DNA of 46,753 nt from Lacticaseibacillus hegangensis (GTDB taxonomy: Bacteria; Bacillota; Bacilli; Lactobacillales; Lactobacillaceae): assembly GCF_003946465.1 (NCBI RefSeq), contig NZ_RHOL01000021.1, positions 1 to 46,753 on the forward strand, in the 5' to 3' direction. The translations under genes were made by a program, and so were the position numbers. Position 1 is the stretch's first letter. Every line of letters starts with the position of its first letter. The notes beneath the pieces were generated by a model, which did no database searches, had not been told where the DNA came from, and saw only the letters and a program-made list of their open reading frames with translations. Below, one piece after another: positions 6,185 through 13,610 of this stretch.

Positions 6185-6520
6185 TCAGTTTAGACTGATA
6201 TGGATGGCCAGCACGCCGGTGGCCCGTTCCTGCGCTGGGGTATAGTGCTGATACGTGTCCTGCGTCATCTTGGCCACTGAATCATTGACGGCCGCGCCGA
6301 CCTGAGGGCCGGGAAAAGCCGTGTAAAGTGCCGTGAAGCTGGCGAAGTGATCAATGGCGGACACCTGCACGCGCAGCTCTGCCCCCGTGGTCAAATCGGT
6401 GAATGTAATGTGGTTACCTGGCCGCAGCTGGCGCCGTTTGGCATCATTTAACCGCACCTCGATGGTTTTGGTGCCAGCTTTGATCAGCTGAAACTGGTCG
6501 TGTGTGATCGCTATGTTCAT
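6185..6520 (-). CDS. ASCH domain-containing protein
   Basis: The 111-residue cytosolic protein is a single ASCH domain of the PUA-like superfamily. It shows the G-x-K-x-x-E-x-R motif (AGTKTIEVRLND, residues about 16-27), followed by LRPGNHITFTD. Characterised relatives bind RNA or hydrolyse N4-acetylcytidine, but family membership does not fix the substrate. GGGAGG lies 8 nt before the ATG. It faces apbE convergently and is divergent from the following small membrane protein gene. Confidence 0.85.
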   Translation of the reverse strand: MNIAITHDQFQLIKAGTKTIEVRLNDAKRRQLRPGNHITFTDLTTGAELRVQVSAIDHFASFTALYTAFPGPQVGAAVNDSVAKMTQDTYQHYTPAQERATGVLAIHISLN

Positions 6521-6617
6521 TCAAATCGCCTCCCGTTTGCTTGTAGTATACCGCCAGCGGCAGACAACGGGCGTTCATCCGTGCTAAAATACTGAAGATA
6601 AAATGAGGAGGCTGGTC

Positions 6618-6815
6618 ATGGCCAATCAACAAGACCCGAACCATTACGTACAGCAGTTTATCGACCAAATCATCGCCTTAGTGCTGTTGATCGTGGTGTG
6701 GCTCATGCGAGGGTCGCTCGGACCCACTTGGACCAAGATCTTGATTGTGGTCGCGCTGCTGATTTCACTTGCCGATTACGTCTTCTTAGGGCGCAAAAAG
6801 AAGGCAAAAAAATAA
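6618..6815 (+). CDS. Small two-helix membrane protein
   Basis: The 65-residue product has two hydrophobic helices (IIALVLLIVVWLM and ILIVVALLISLADYVFL) and a basic tail GRKKKAKK, placing both ends in the cytoplasm. I do not recognise the family. The start at 6618 is chosen because GAGGAGG lies 6 nt upstream; the ATG 15 nt earlier lies before that site. The stop codon lies inside a bidirectional terminator. Confidence 0.7.
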   Translation: MANQQDPNHYVQQFIDQIIALVLLIVVWLMRGSLGPTWTKILIVVALLISLADYVFLGRKKKAKK

Positions 6816-6849
6816 GATTCAGACCCCAGTGGCCTGAATCTTATTTTTT
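6807..6849. terminator. Bidirectional terminator spanning two stop codons
   Basis: A 16-bp stem (6807-6822 with 6834-6849), A-rich at its foot, provides T-tracts on both strands. The stops of the converging genes (6813-6815 plus, 6841-6843 minus) lie inside the stem. Confidence 0.9.
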
Positions 6850-7026
6850 CCCAATCGTCCACAGGAAAATCGCGTAGCCGAGACAGAAGAGCCCATACAC
6901 AATGGCGGCCAGAACCACGAACAGCAGCCACGGCCAATTGAGTAAGACGCGCATGGCCCAAAGCAGCATCGCCATAATCGCTGCCTGCACGGAGCGCGTG
7001 CGCAGCGCCGCAATCTGCTTATTCAA
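6841..7026 (-). CDS. Small two-helix membrane protein
   Basis: The 61-residue product has two hydrophobic helices (AAIMAMLLWAMRVLL and WLLFVVLAAIVYGLFCLGYAIFLW) and little else. The family is not recognised. I place the start at TTG 7026: GAGG lies 6 nt upstream and this start overlaps the stop of the preceding gene by 8 nt (TTGAATAA), the same junction type seen elsewhere in the window. An in-frame TTG four codons earlier is possible. It is probably translated in step with the upstream 106-aa protein. Confidence 0.65.
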   Translation of the reverse strand: MNKQIAALRTRSVQAAIMAMLLWAMRVLLNWPWLLFVVLAAIVYGLFCLGYAIFLWTIGKK

Positions 7027-7339
7027 AGGAGACCTCAACGTACAGGAATTTGGCGGCAGTCACGTGGCTGAAAGTCAGCCAGATCGCCTTGGGCTCAGGC
7101 GGCTCGTCCGGATCGATCACTTCGGCCAGCCAATGCACCAAGCGGCGGTGATGCGACAGGAACTCGCTTGGCAGCGGGAAGGCATTCAGCCGATTTTCCG
7201 GGAACCATTCGTGCAGGCCGGGAAAAATCAGCGTGTCTTTGAGCCGGAAGCCAATCGTGTTTTGGTAGCCGCGGCGAATGATGGTGGTTTGCTGCGGATG
7301 TGTATTGATGTATGTGAGCACTTGCGTTGCCAGGTCCAA
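7019..7339 (-). CDS. Hypothetical protein, 106 aa
   Basis: The product is soluble and rich in His, Pro and aromatic residues, with no signal peptide or recognised motif; it ends in strand-like segments (AIWLTFSHVTAAKFLYVEVSFE). I choose the TTG start at 7339 because GGAGG lies 7 nt upstream. The longer ATG version starting at 7393 has no ribosome site. It overlaps the small membrane protein gene by 8 nt and is divergent from the histidine phosphatase gene, with about 90 bp shared between them. Confidence 0.65.
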   Translation of the reverse strand: MDLATQVLTYINTHPQQTTIIRRGYQNTIGFRLKDTLIFPGLHEWFPENRLNAFPLPSEFLSHHRRLVHWLAEVIDPDEPPEPKAIWLTFSHVTAAKFLYVEVSFE

Positions 7340-7428
7340 ACCAGCTACCTCCGTCTTCAGCCTGAGTGGAATTACTGCCGAATATGATAACATGGAACTA
7401 GTGGAAAGTATAGAAAGGGGGCCTTCAG

Positions 7429-8130
7429 ATGACCGTTCATTTGTACCTGGTGCGGCACGGTGAAACCGAGATGAACCGGGCCCAGAAGCTGCAAGGCGTA
7501 ACTGATGCGAAGCTGACTGCCAAAGGCGAGGAGGCCGCCGCGGCCCTGGGTGACCTGCTCAAGCCGATTCACTTTGATGCAGCGTACAGCTCTGATCGCA
7601 GGCGCGCCATTGAAACGGCCAAGGCGATCCTCGCGGAGCATGCGGACGCGCCGGCGCTTCAGGAAAAGGCCGGGCTGCGCGAATACTACTTCGGTGGCAA
7701 CGAAGGCATGAGCAACATGAAATTGATGCGCAAAACGACGAAACGCTTTGGCGTGCGCGCCTTTGCCAAAATGTGGCTGGATGCCCCGCAGTTTCGCACG
7801 CTGGTGCGCAACTTTCACGCCATGGATGACACCGGCCAAGCGGAAACACTTGATGAGCTGATTGCCCGCGTTCGTCAAGCCTTCGCCGAAATTGTCGCCG
7901 CCAATCAGCCTGAGAGCAATGTGTTGATTGTGGCCCACGGTGTTAGTTTGAGTGCGCTGATTTACGAGCTGGCCCCAGACCAGCTGCCGGTGACGCTGCT
8001 CAAAAACACGTCTGTCACGCGGGTTGATGTGACCGGCGACCAGTGGGTGGTGCGCGGTGTTAACCTGACCGCCCCAAAGCAGATTCTGGCGCTTGCCGGG
8101 CCGGCGGCACTGCCCGCAGATCATGCTTAA
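7429..8130 (+). CDS. Histidine phosphatase family protein
   Basis: This 233-residue cytosolic protein starts with YLVRHGETEMN, the phosphohistidine RHG motif of the phosphoglycerate-mutase-like histidine phosphatases. It continues with the expected YSSDRRRAIETA (phosphate-binding Arg) and a second catalytic His in VLIVAHGVSLSAL. Length and pattern match lactobacillar GpmB/PhoE-like enzymes that dephosphorylate small metabolites; the substrate is not predictable. AAAGGGGG precedes the ATG. It is a single-gene unit, closed by a hairpin terminator. Confidence 0.9.
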   Translation: MTVHLYLVRHGETEMNRAQKLQGVTDAKLTAKGEEAAAALGDLLKPIHFDAAYSSDRRRAIETAKAILAEHADAPALQEKAGLREYYFGGNEGMSNMKLMRKTTKRFGVRAFAKMWLDAPQFRTLVRNFHAMDDTGQAETLDELIARVRQAFAEIVAANQPESNVLIVAHGVSLSALIYELAPDQLPVTLLKNTSVTRVDVTGDQWVVRGVNLTAPKQILALAGPAALPADHA

Positions 8131-8139
8131 CCTCTGCTC

Positions 8140-8181
8140 CGCTCCGCGATCGCGCGTGCTGCGACCGTGGAGCGTTTTTTT
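8140..8181 (+). terminator. Terminator of the histidine phosphatase gene
   Basis: cgctcc/ggagcg enclose a GC-rich loop that can extend the pairing, followed by seven T residues. Confidence 0.75.
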
Positions 8182-8214
8182 GCCAATATTTTCTGAAAAC
8201 GAGTCAAATCACGG

Positions 8215-8242
8215 TTGTTTTTTGACCGGGAGCGCGTATAAT
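8215..8242 (+). promoter_or_regulatory. Promoter of the tetR-ABC operon
   Basis: TTGTTT (8215-8220), 16-nt spacer, perfect TATAAT (8237-8242). The twin palindromes start at the last base of the -10, so repressor binding would block initiation. Confidence 0.75.
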
Positions 8243-8270
8243 GACAAGTTGTCACATGACATAATGTCAT
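8242..8270 (+). promoter_or_regulatory. Twin palindromic operator for the TetR regulator
   Basis: Two palindromes share TGACA-N3-TGTCA: 8242-8254 and 8256-8270 (the second extended to ATGACA-TAA-TGTCAT). Their centres are 15 bp apart, overlapping the -10 and the start of transcription, 20 bp before the tetR start codon. The position strongly suggests autorepression and drug-induced release. Confidence 0.8.
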
Positions 8271-8289
8271 TTTTGAGAAAGGAGTCCGT

Positions 8290-8952
8290 ATGCCAAAACC
8301 AACATTTTTCCGGCTGGCGGAACCGAAACGCAAACGGCTGATCAAGGCGGCCTATGATGAGTTCTCTCGCGCGTCGTTCCAAGACGCGAGTATCTCGAAC
8401 ATCATCAAGGACGCCGGCATTCCGCGCGGCAGTTTTTACCAGTATTTTGAAGATAAAAGCGACATCTTTTTTTATTTGCTGGACCGCACCCGCACGCAGA
8501 CTGAAGACCTGTACAAGCAGGTCATGCAAGCCCATGACGGGGATTTGTTTGGCATGGCGGCAGATTTCTTTGACAAGGCCGTCGAGAAGCTGCTGAAGGG
8601 GCCGCACCGCGAGTTTTATGCCAACGTCTTTTTGTATATGGACTTCCATAACGCGGCACATTTTAGCTCGATGCCCAAAAAGACGGCACCCGCGCAGCCG
8701 CATAAAAAAGTGTTTCTTGACTACACGCTGGACCACCTCGATCGCAGCAAGCTGAAGGTCAAATCCGACGAGGACGTCGCGATGCTGTTTCGGCAGGTGA
8801 TGTGGGTCTTTATGCAATCCATCGGTTATTATTACAGCCGCCGCAAAAACGGCGAGAACGTGACCACGACCGCTCTGAAGGCGCGAATGGCAAAGATGCT
8901 GGACTGGCTCCAGTACGGCGTCGCGATAGCAGAGGAGGAAGTACATGATTAA
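8290..8952 (+). CDS. TetR/AcrR family transcriptional regulator
   Basis: The 220-residue protein has the TetR N-terminal helix-turn-helix (about residues 12-60: RLIKAAYDEFSRASFQDASISNIIKDAGIPRGSFYQYFEDKSDIF matches the family pattern) and an all-helical ligand and dimerisation domain. It is the first gene of an operon with two ABC half-transporters, overlapping the next gene by 8 nt (ATGATTAA), and twin operators sit at its promoter. The inferred role is repression of its own efflux operon until a hydrophobic compound binds. AAAGGAG precedes the ATG. Confidence 0.93.
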   Translation: MPKPTFFRLAEPKRKRLIKAAYDEFSRASFQDASISNIIKDAGIPRGSFYQYFEDKSDIFFYLLDRTRTQTEDLYKQVMQAHDGDLFGMAADFFDKAVEKLLKGPHREFYANVFLYMDFHNAAHFSSMPKKTAPAQPHKKVFLDYTLDHLDRSKLKVKSDEDVAMLFRQVMWVFMQSIGYYYSRRKNGENVTTTALKARMAKMLDWLQYGVAIAEEEVHD

Positions 8953-10675
8953 ATTAGCCAAAGGCCGGGTGTCAGCCGCGCAGATCACCGGGGCGGTGGT
9001 GTTCATGATCATTCAGGTCATCACCAGCCTCTACCTGCCTAACTTGACTGCCGACATCGTCAACAACGGGGTCGCCACCGGCAACATTAACTACATCTGG
9101 CAGGAAGGGTTCAAAATGATCGCCTTTGCGGTCGTCAGTGCCTTAGCCGCCATCTGCAACGTCTTTCTGGCGGCGCGCGTGTCCCAGAAGCTGGGCCAGC
9201 GCATTCGCTCTGACGTTTATCGCAAGGTCATCAACTACTCCCATGATGAAATGGACCAAATTGGGACCAGCAGTCTGATCACCCGAACCACCAACGACGT
9301 GACGCAGATTCAAAACGTCTGGGTCATGATCTTGCGCATGATGATCATGGCGCCAATCATGCTGATCGGCGCGAGTTTCCTGGCTTACCAGAAGAACCAC
9401 ACCCTGACGTTGATTTTTCTGGTGGTGCTGCCAATCATGGCGATTTTCATCGGGATTGTGATGAAGTTTGCCGTACCGCTGTTCCGCGGCATGCAGCAAA
9501 AAACCGATAACATCAACCTGGTCTTTCGTGAAGGCCTGACCGGGGTCCGGGTCATCCGGGCGTTTCGGCAGGACCAATTCGAACAGGACCGGTTTGAAGG
9601 GGTCAACCAGGATTACACCAACAACGCCGTGAAGGTCTTTTCCATCATGGCGATGATGATGCCGGTCATGACGCTGATCATGTCCGGGACCAACATTGCC
9701 ATCGACTGGTGGGGCGGCCATCTAATTGCCGCCCAAGCGATGCAAACTGGGAACCTGATCGCGTTCATTACCTACGCGATGCAGATCCTGATGAGCTTCA
9801 TGATGCTGTCGATGATCTTCGTCTTCATTCCCCGGGCGCAGGCTTCTGCGGTCCGGATCAATGAAGTGCTGGACCAAACGACGACGGTCAAGTCGCCGGC
9901 CAACCCAACACCTTTTGCGGAGACCACTCCTGAGCTTCAGTTTGACCACGTGCAGTTTCGTTACCACGGGGCCGAGGAGCCGGCGCTGCAAGGCGTTGAT
10001 TTCGATATGAAGGCCGGCCAGACACTAGCCATTATTGGCGGTACCGGTTCTGGTAAAAGTACTTTGGTTAACCTGATTCCGCGGTTCTATGACGTGGAAG
10101 AAGGGGCAGTCAAAGTGAACGGAATGAACGTCAAGGACGTGGATCTGGCCGAACTGCACCGCAAAATTGCGTTTGTGCCGCAAAAGGCCAACCTCTTTTC
10201 CGGGACGGTCCGTTCCAACATGCAGTACGGCAACGATGACGCGACGGACGAGGAGATCTGGCACGCGCTGGAAGTGGCCCAGGCCAAAGACTTTATCGCG
10301 GCCAATCCGGAAGGGTTGGACTACAAAGTCGAACAGGGCGGGGATAACTTCTCTGGTGGCCAAAAGCAGCGTTTAGCGATTGCGCGAGCGCTGATCAAAG
10401 ACGCGGCAGTTTACGTCTTCGATGATTCGTTTTCCGCGTTGGACTTCAAGACGGACGCCGAGCTGCGGCAGGCGCTCAAGGACGACGAAAAGATTTCGCA
10501 GCGCGTTGTCGTCATTGTTGGTCAGCGGGTGTCGACGGTTGCCGATGCCGACACGATCGTCGTGCTGGACAACGGCCAGATGGTTGGTCGCGGCAAGCAC
10601 GCCGAGCTGAAGGCCAACAACGAGACTTACCGGGAAATTGTTAACTCACAAATTCGCGAAGGGGATGAAAAATAA
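8945..10675 (+). CDS. ABC exporter half-transporter, degenerate-site subunit
   Basis: This 576-residue protein has six N-terminal transmembrane helices and a C-terminal nucleotide-binding domain: Walker A GGTGSGKS (365-372), Q-loop Gln413, signature FSGGQ (469-473), Walker B VYVFDD (489-494). The catalytic Glu after Walker B is Asp494 and the switch His is Gln527 (VGQRVST). Both changes are typical of the degenerate-site partner in heterodimeric exporters of the LmrC, EfrA and TM287 type. It pairs with the next gene to export drugs or lipids across the plasma membrane. The 8-nt overlap with tetR and 1-nt TAATG overlap with the partner show one operon. Confidence 0.93.
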   Translation: MIKLAKGRVSAAQITGAVVFMIIQVITSLYLPNLTADIVNNGVATGNINYIWQEGFKMIAFAVVSALAAICNVFLAARVSQKLGQRIRSDVYRKVINYSHDEMDQIGTSSLITRTTNDVTQIQNVWVMILRMMIMAPIMLIGASFLAYQKNHTLTLIFLVVLPIMAIFIGIVMKFAVPLFRGMQQKTDNINLVFREGLTGVRVIRAFRQDQFEQDRFEGVNQDYTNNAVKVFSIMAMMMPVMTLIMSGTNIAIDWWGGHLIAAQAMQTGNLIAFITYAMQILMSFMMLSMIFVFIPRAQASAVRINEVLDQTTTVKSPANPTPFAETTPELQFDHVQFRYHGAEEPALQGVDFDMKAGQTLAIIGGTGSGKSTLVNLIPRFYDVEEGAVKVNGMNVKDVDLAELHRKIAFVPQKANLFSGTVRSNMQYGNDDATDEEIWHALEVAQAKDFIAANPEGLDYKVEQGGDNFSGGQKQRLAIARALIKDAAVYVFDDSFSALDFKTDAELRQALKDDEKISQRVVVIVGQRVSTVADADTIVVLDNGQMVGRGKHAELKANNETYREIVNSQIREGDEK

Positions 10676-12558
10676 TGGCTGAAACGAATCGCACAACTTC
10701 AACCAGGCCAGCAGGCGGCGGTCATGGACCAGGCGCTCGCGGCGGCGTGGTCGAAAAGCCGAAGAATTTCTGGGGCACCACCTTCCGCCTGTTTGGTTAT
10801 ATGAAATCCCGCTTGATTGGGATTGTGGTGGTCATGCTCTTTGCCATCGCCTCCACGATTTTCCAGATCCGCACGCCCAAGATTTTAGGGGAAGCGACCA
10901 CGGAAATCTTTAAAGGCTACATGAAAGGGGTCGCGCAGCAAAAAGCGGGCATCCCGATGAGCCAGTTCCCAATCAATTTTGACAAGATCAAGGACATCAT
11001 GATCCTCGTGATCTTCATGTACCTGGCGTCGGCACTGTTCTCGTTCATGCAGCAGTTCATCATGACCCGCATTTCTCAGCGCACGGTTTACGACCTGCGC
11101 AAGGAGCTCAAGGCCAAGATGCAGCGGCTGCCAATCAATTACTACGACACTCACAGCAATGGGGATATCATGTCCCGTGCCATCAACGACATGGATAACA
11201 TCGCCTCGACGCTGCAGCAGAGTCTGACCCAGCTGGTCACCAGTACCTTCACGTTCATTGGGACCTTGTGGATGATGCTGACGATCTCCTGGAAGCTGAC
11301 GCTGATCGCGCTCGTCACGATCCCGCTGAGTCTGGTCATCGTGGGCATTGTTGCGCCGCGTTCGCAGAAGTATTTTGCCGGCCAGCAGAAGGCCCTTGGG
11401 CTGCTCAACAACTATGTCGAAGAAAATTACGCCGGCCAAGTCATTGTGAAGTCGTTCAACCGCGAAGAAGACGCGATGAAGGCCTTCGAAGTGGAAAATC
11501 AGGCGTTTTATGATTCGGCCTGGAAAGCGCAGTTTGTCTCTGGGATAATCATGCCGCTGATGACGTTCCTGAATAACCTCGGGTACGTGTTTGTGGCGAT
11601 CTTCGGGGGCATCTCGGTTTCTAACGGGACAGTCACCCTGGGGAACGTGCAGGCTTTCCTGCAGTACACCCAGCAGTTCTCCCAGCCAATTTCGCAATTG
11701 GCCAACTTGGCCAACACCATTCAAAACACGATTGCTTCGGCTGAGCGTGTCTTTGAGGTCATCGACGAGCCAGAGATGGAAGACATTGAGTCTGGCGTGA
11801 CGCCAATCGAAGGCGACAAGCACCCGCTGGTCATGGATCACGTCAAGTTTGGCTACCAAAACAGCCCAATTCTGATGAAAGATTACAACTTGACCGTTGA
11901 GCCGGGCCAGATGATCGCCATTGTGGGGCCGACCGGGGCCGGCAAGACCACGGTCATCAACATGCTCGAGCGCTTCTACGATGTGAGCGGTGGTTCCATT
12001 CGGATGTGGGGCACAGACATTCGTGACATGACGCGCGAGGATGTCCGCAAGCACTACGCGATGGTCCTGCAAGACACCTGGCTCTTCACCGGCACCATTT
12101 GGGACAACCTGAAGTACGGCCGCGAAGACGCGACTGACGAAGAGATTCTCAATGCGGCTAAGGCGGCCCATGTGGACAGCTTTGTTCGCCAGCTGCCAAA
12201 GGGCTACGACACGGTTTTGAACGAATCCGCGTCCAACATTTCGCAAGGACAACGGCAGCTATTGACCATTGCCCGGGCGTTTGTGGCCGATCCTGAGATC
12301 CTGATCCTTGATGAAGCCACCAGTTCGGTTGATACACGGACCGAAGTGCACATTCAGCACGCGATGAGTCGCCTGCTGAAGGGCCGCACCAGCTTCGTGG
12401 TCGCCCACCGGCTGTCGACGATTCGCGATGCCGACAACATTATCGTGATGAACCACGGCTCGATTGTTGAGACTGGTAACCACGACACCTTGATGGCGAA
12501 AAATGGCTTCTATGCTGACCTGTATAACAGTCAGTTTAGTGGCAGTACCACAATTTAA
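10675..12558 (+). CDS. ABC exporter half-transporter, catalytic subunit
   Basis: The 627-residue partner of the preceding subunit has a longer, Gly-rich N-terminus, six transmembrane helices and a nucleotide-binding domain with Walker A GPTGAGKT (418-425), Gln466, Walker B ILILDE (542-547, catalytic Glu547) and switch His578 (AHRLST). Its signature is ISQGQ (522-526) rather than SGGQ. In the heterodimer that motif faces the degenerate Walker B of the partner, so all the atypical residues fall in one ATP site, as in LmrCD, EfrAB and BmrCD. Substrate is unknown; multidrug export is the usual role. Confidence 0.93.
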   Translation: MAETNRTTSTRPAGGGHGPGARGGVVEKPKNFWGTTFRLFGYMKSRLIGIVVVMLFAIASTIFQIRTPKILGEATTEIFKGYMKGVAQQKAGIPMSQFPINFDKIKDIMILVIFMYLASALFSFMQQFIMTRISQRTVYDLRKELKAKMQRLPINYYDTHSNGDIMSRAINDMDNIASTLQQSLTQLVTSTFTFIGTLWMMLTISWKLTLIALVTIPLSLVIVGIVAPRSQKYFAGQQKALGLLNNYVEENYAGQVIVKSFNREEDAMKAFEVENQAFYDSAWKAQFVSGIIMPLMTFLNNLGYVFVAIFGGISVSNGTVTLGNVQAFLQYTQQFSQPISQLANLANTIQNTIASAERVFEVIDEPEMEDIESGVTPIEGDKHPLVMDHVKFGYQNSPILMKDYNLTVEPGQMIAIVGPTGAGKTTVINMLERFYDVSGGSIRMWGTDIRDMTREDVRKHYAMVLQDTWLFTGTIWDNLKYGREDATDEEILNAAKAAHVDSFVRQLPKGYDTVLNESASNISQGQRQLLTIARAFVADPEILILDEATSSVDTRTEVHIQHAMSRLLKGRTSFVVAHRLSTIRDADNIIVMNHGSIVETGNHDTLMAKNGFYADLYNSQFSGSTTI

Positions 12559-12571
12559 ATGAGGGACGAAT

Positions 12572-12612
12572 AACTCCCACCAAGCGAACAAGCCGCTTGG
12601 TGGGAGTTTTTT
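12572..12612 (+). terminator. Terminator of the tetR-ABC operon
   Basis: A perfect 15-bp stem (12572-12586 with 12594-12608), 7-nt loop and T-tract, 13 bp after the stop codon. Confidence 0.95.
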
Positions 12613-12686
12613 GCTGCGAGTCAAAATCCGTGCCCTTTTTGGCAAACTCGCTTATGCTATAAACCAAATCGGCAGGAGGTGAGCAG

Positions 12687-13541
12687 ATGACACAGATGAT
12701 GCTGAATCCCTCGTCGCGTATTGGCTTTGTGGCGCTGCGAGTGCACGATCTGAGCGTGATGCGGACGTGGTACGTGAAAATGTTGGGCCTGGAGATCTTG
12801 CAGGACGGCCGCCACCAGGTGCTGCTGGGGCTTCAGGCCAATCATCGGGTGCTGTTACTGCTGGAAGACGGCGGCACCATGGCGAGTAAGCCGACTGCGG
12901 GCCTCAGTGCCTTTGCGCTGTCTGTGCCGACGCTGCCGGTGGTGCTCAAGCAAGTGGCGTGGCTTAAGGCCCAGGGCGTGCCGGTCAGCGGGTGGTTTAA
13001 AACGGGCTTTAGCCGCGGCGTGCGGTTGACTGATCCGGAAGGGACCGGGGTCATTCTTGAGTACGATGAAGGGCCGCGCCTGGTGGTTGGGCACGGGTAC
13101 AATTTTACAGACGCGGCGGGCAAGCCCATGCCCTCGCCCCGTTTGCCAAAGCCGCCTGCGCGCGCCCCAATTTTGCCGCCGCCGATGTTCATCGGGCGGC
13201 TGGTGGTGGAAACGCCGGTGCTGGATGAAACGGTCGATCATGTCCAACACACGCTGGGGTTTATCTTGCAACAGAAAACGGCCAGCTGGGCTTATCTGAC
13301 GATTGGCGACAACACCATGCATTTTGGCATTGAGGTCATCAAAAGCGCGATTGGACCAAGGCCGGCCAAGGCTGTCGGGGCCCATTATGTCAGTGTGATC
13401 ATTCCTAATCACAGCATGATGAATCTGCTTAAGCTCAACCTTCAAACACGCGGGTGGACGGATTTCAAGTACGATGCCGCCAATGATTACCTGATGATCG
13501 ATGGCCCGAATCACCTGACGCTCTGGTTTTCAATCGCGTGA
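12687..13541 (+). CDS. VOC-fold (glyoxalase/dioxygenase-like) protein
   Basis: This 284-residue cytosolic protein has two vicinal-oxygen-chelate modules: residues about 10-130 (IGFVALRVHDL...MRTWYVKMLGLEIL...GTGVILEYDEG) and about 165-284 (IGRLVVETPVL...HTLGFIL...HYVSVII). The overall layout resembles the Bacillus CatE-type extradiol dioxygenases. The usual metal-binding His in the first strand (IGHVHL in relatives) is replaced by Phe/Ala, and the second module has no obvious His at that position, so a metal-dependent ring-cleaving activity is doubtful. GCAGGAGGTG precedes the ATG. It is a single-gene unit. Confidence 0.8.
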   Translation: MTQMMLNPSSRIGFVALRVHDLSVMRTWYVKMLGLEILQDGRHQVLLGLQANHRVLLLLEDGGTMASKPTAGLSAFALSVPTLPVVLKQVAWLKAQGVPVSGWFKTGFSRGVRLTDPEGTGVILEYDEGPRLVVGHGYNFTDAAGKPMPSPRLPKPPARAPILPPPMFIGRLVVETPVLDETVDHVQHTLGFILQQKTASWAYLTIGDNTMHFGIEVIKSAIGPRPAKAVGAHYVSVIIPNHSMMNLLKLNLQTRGWTDFKYDAANDYLMIDGPNHLTLWFSIA

Positions 13542-13544
13542 CGA

Positions 13545-13572
13545 CAGTCGACCAACACTGGTCGGCTTTTTG
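13545..13572 (+). terminator. Terminator after the VOC-fold gene
   Basis: A short stem cgacc/ggtcg with a 6-nt loop is followed by TTTTTG. Confidence 0.65.
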
Positions 13573-13610
13573 TTAGGCGCGGTATACTAGGGCGTATTGG
13601 AGGCGGACTG

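Noticed and set aside
8193-8205. Possible CcpA (cre) site, tgaaaacgagtca, upstream of tetR
   Set aside because: It deviates from the consensus in the right half and sits just upstream of the promoter; too weak to call.
10885-12252. Long minus-strand open frame (455 codons) opposite the second ABC subunit
   Set aside because: Antisense shadow of the well-defined transporter gene; His- and Arg-rich composition typical of reverse-complement frames.
8290-12558. tetR-ABC operon as a bacteriocin immunity or biosynthesis cluster
   Set aside because: No precursor peptide, modification enzyme or protease domain is present; the features match a drug-efflux heterodimer.
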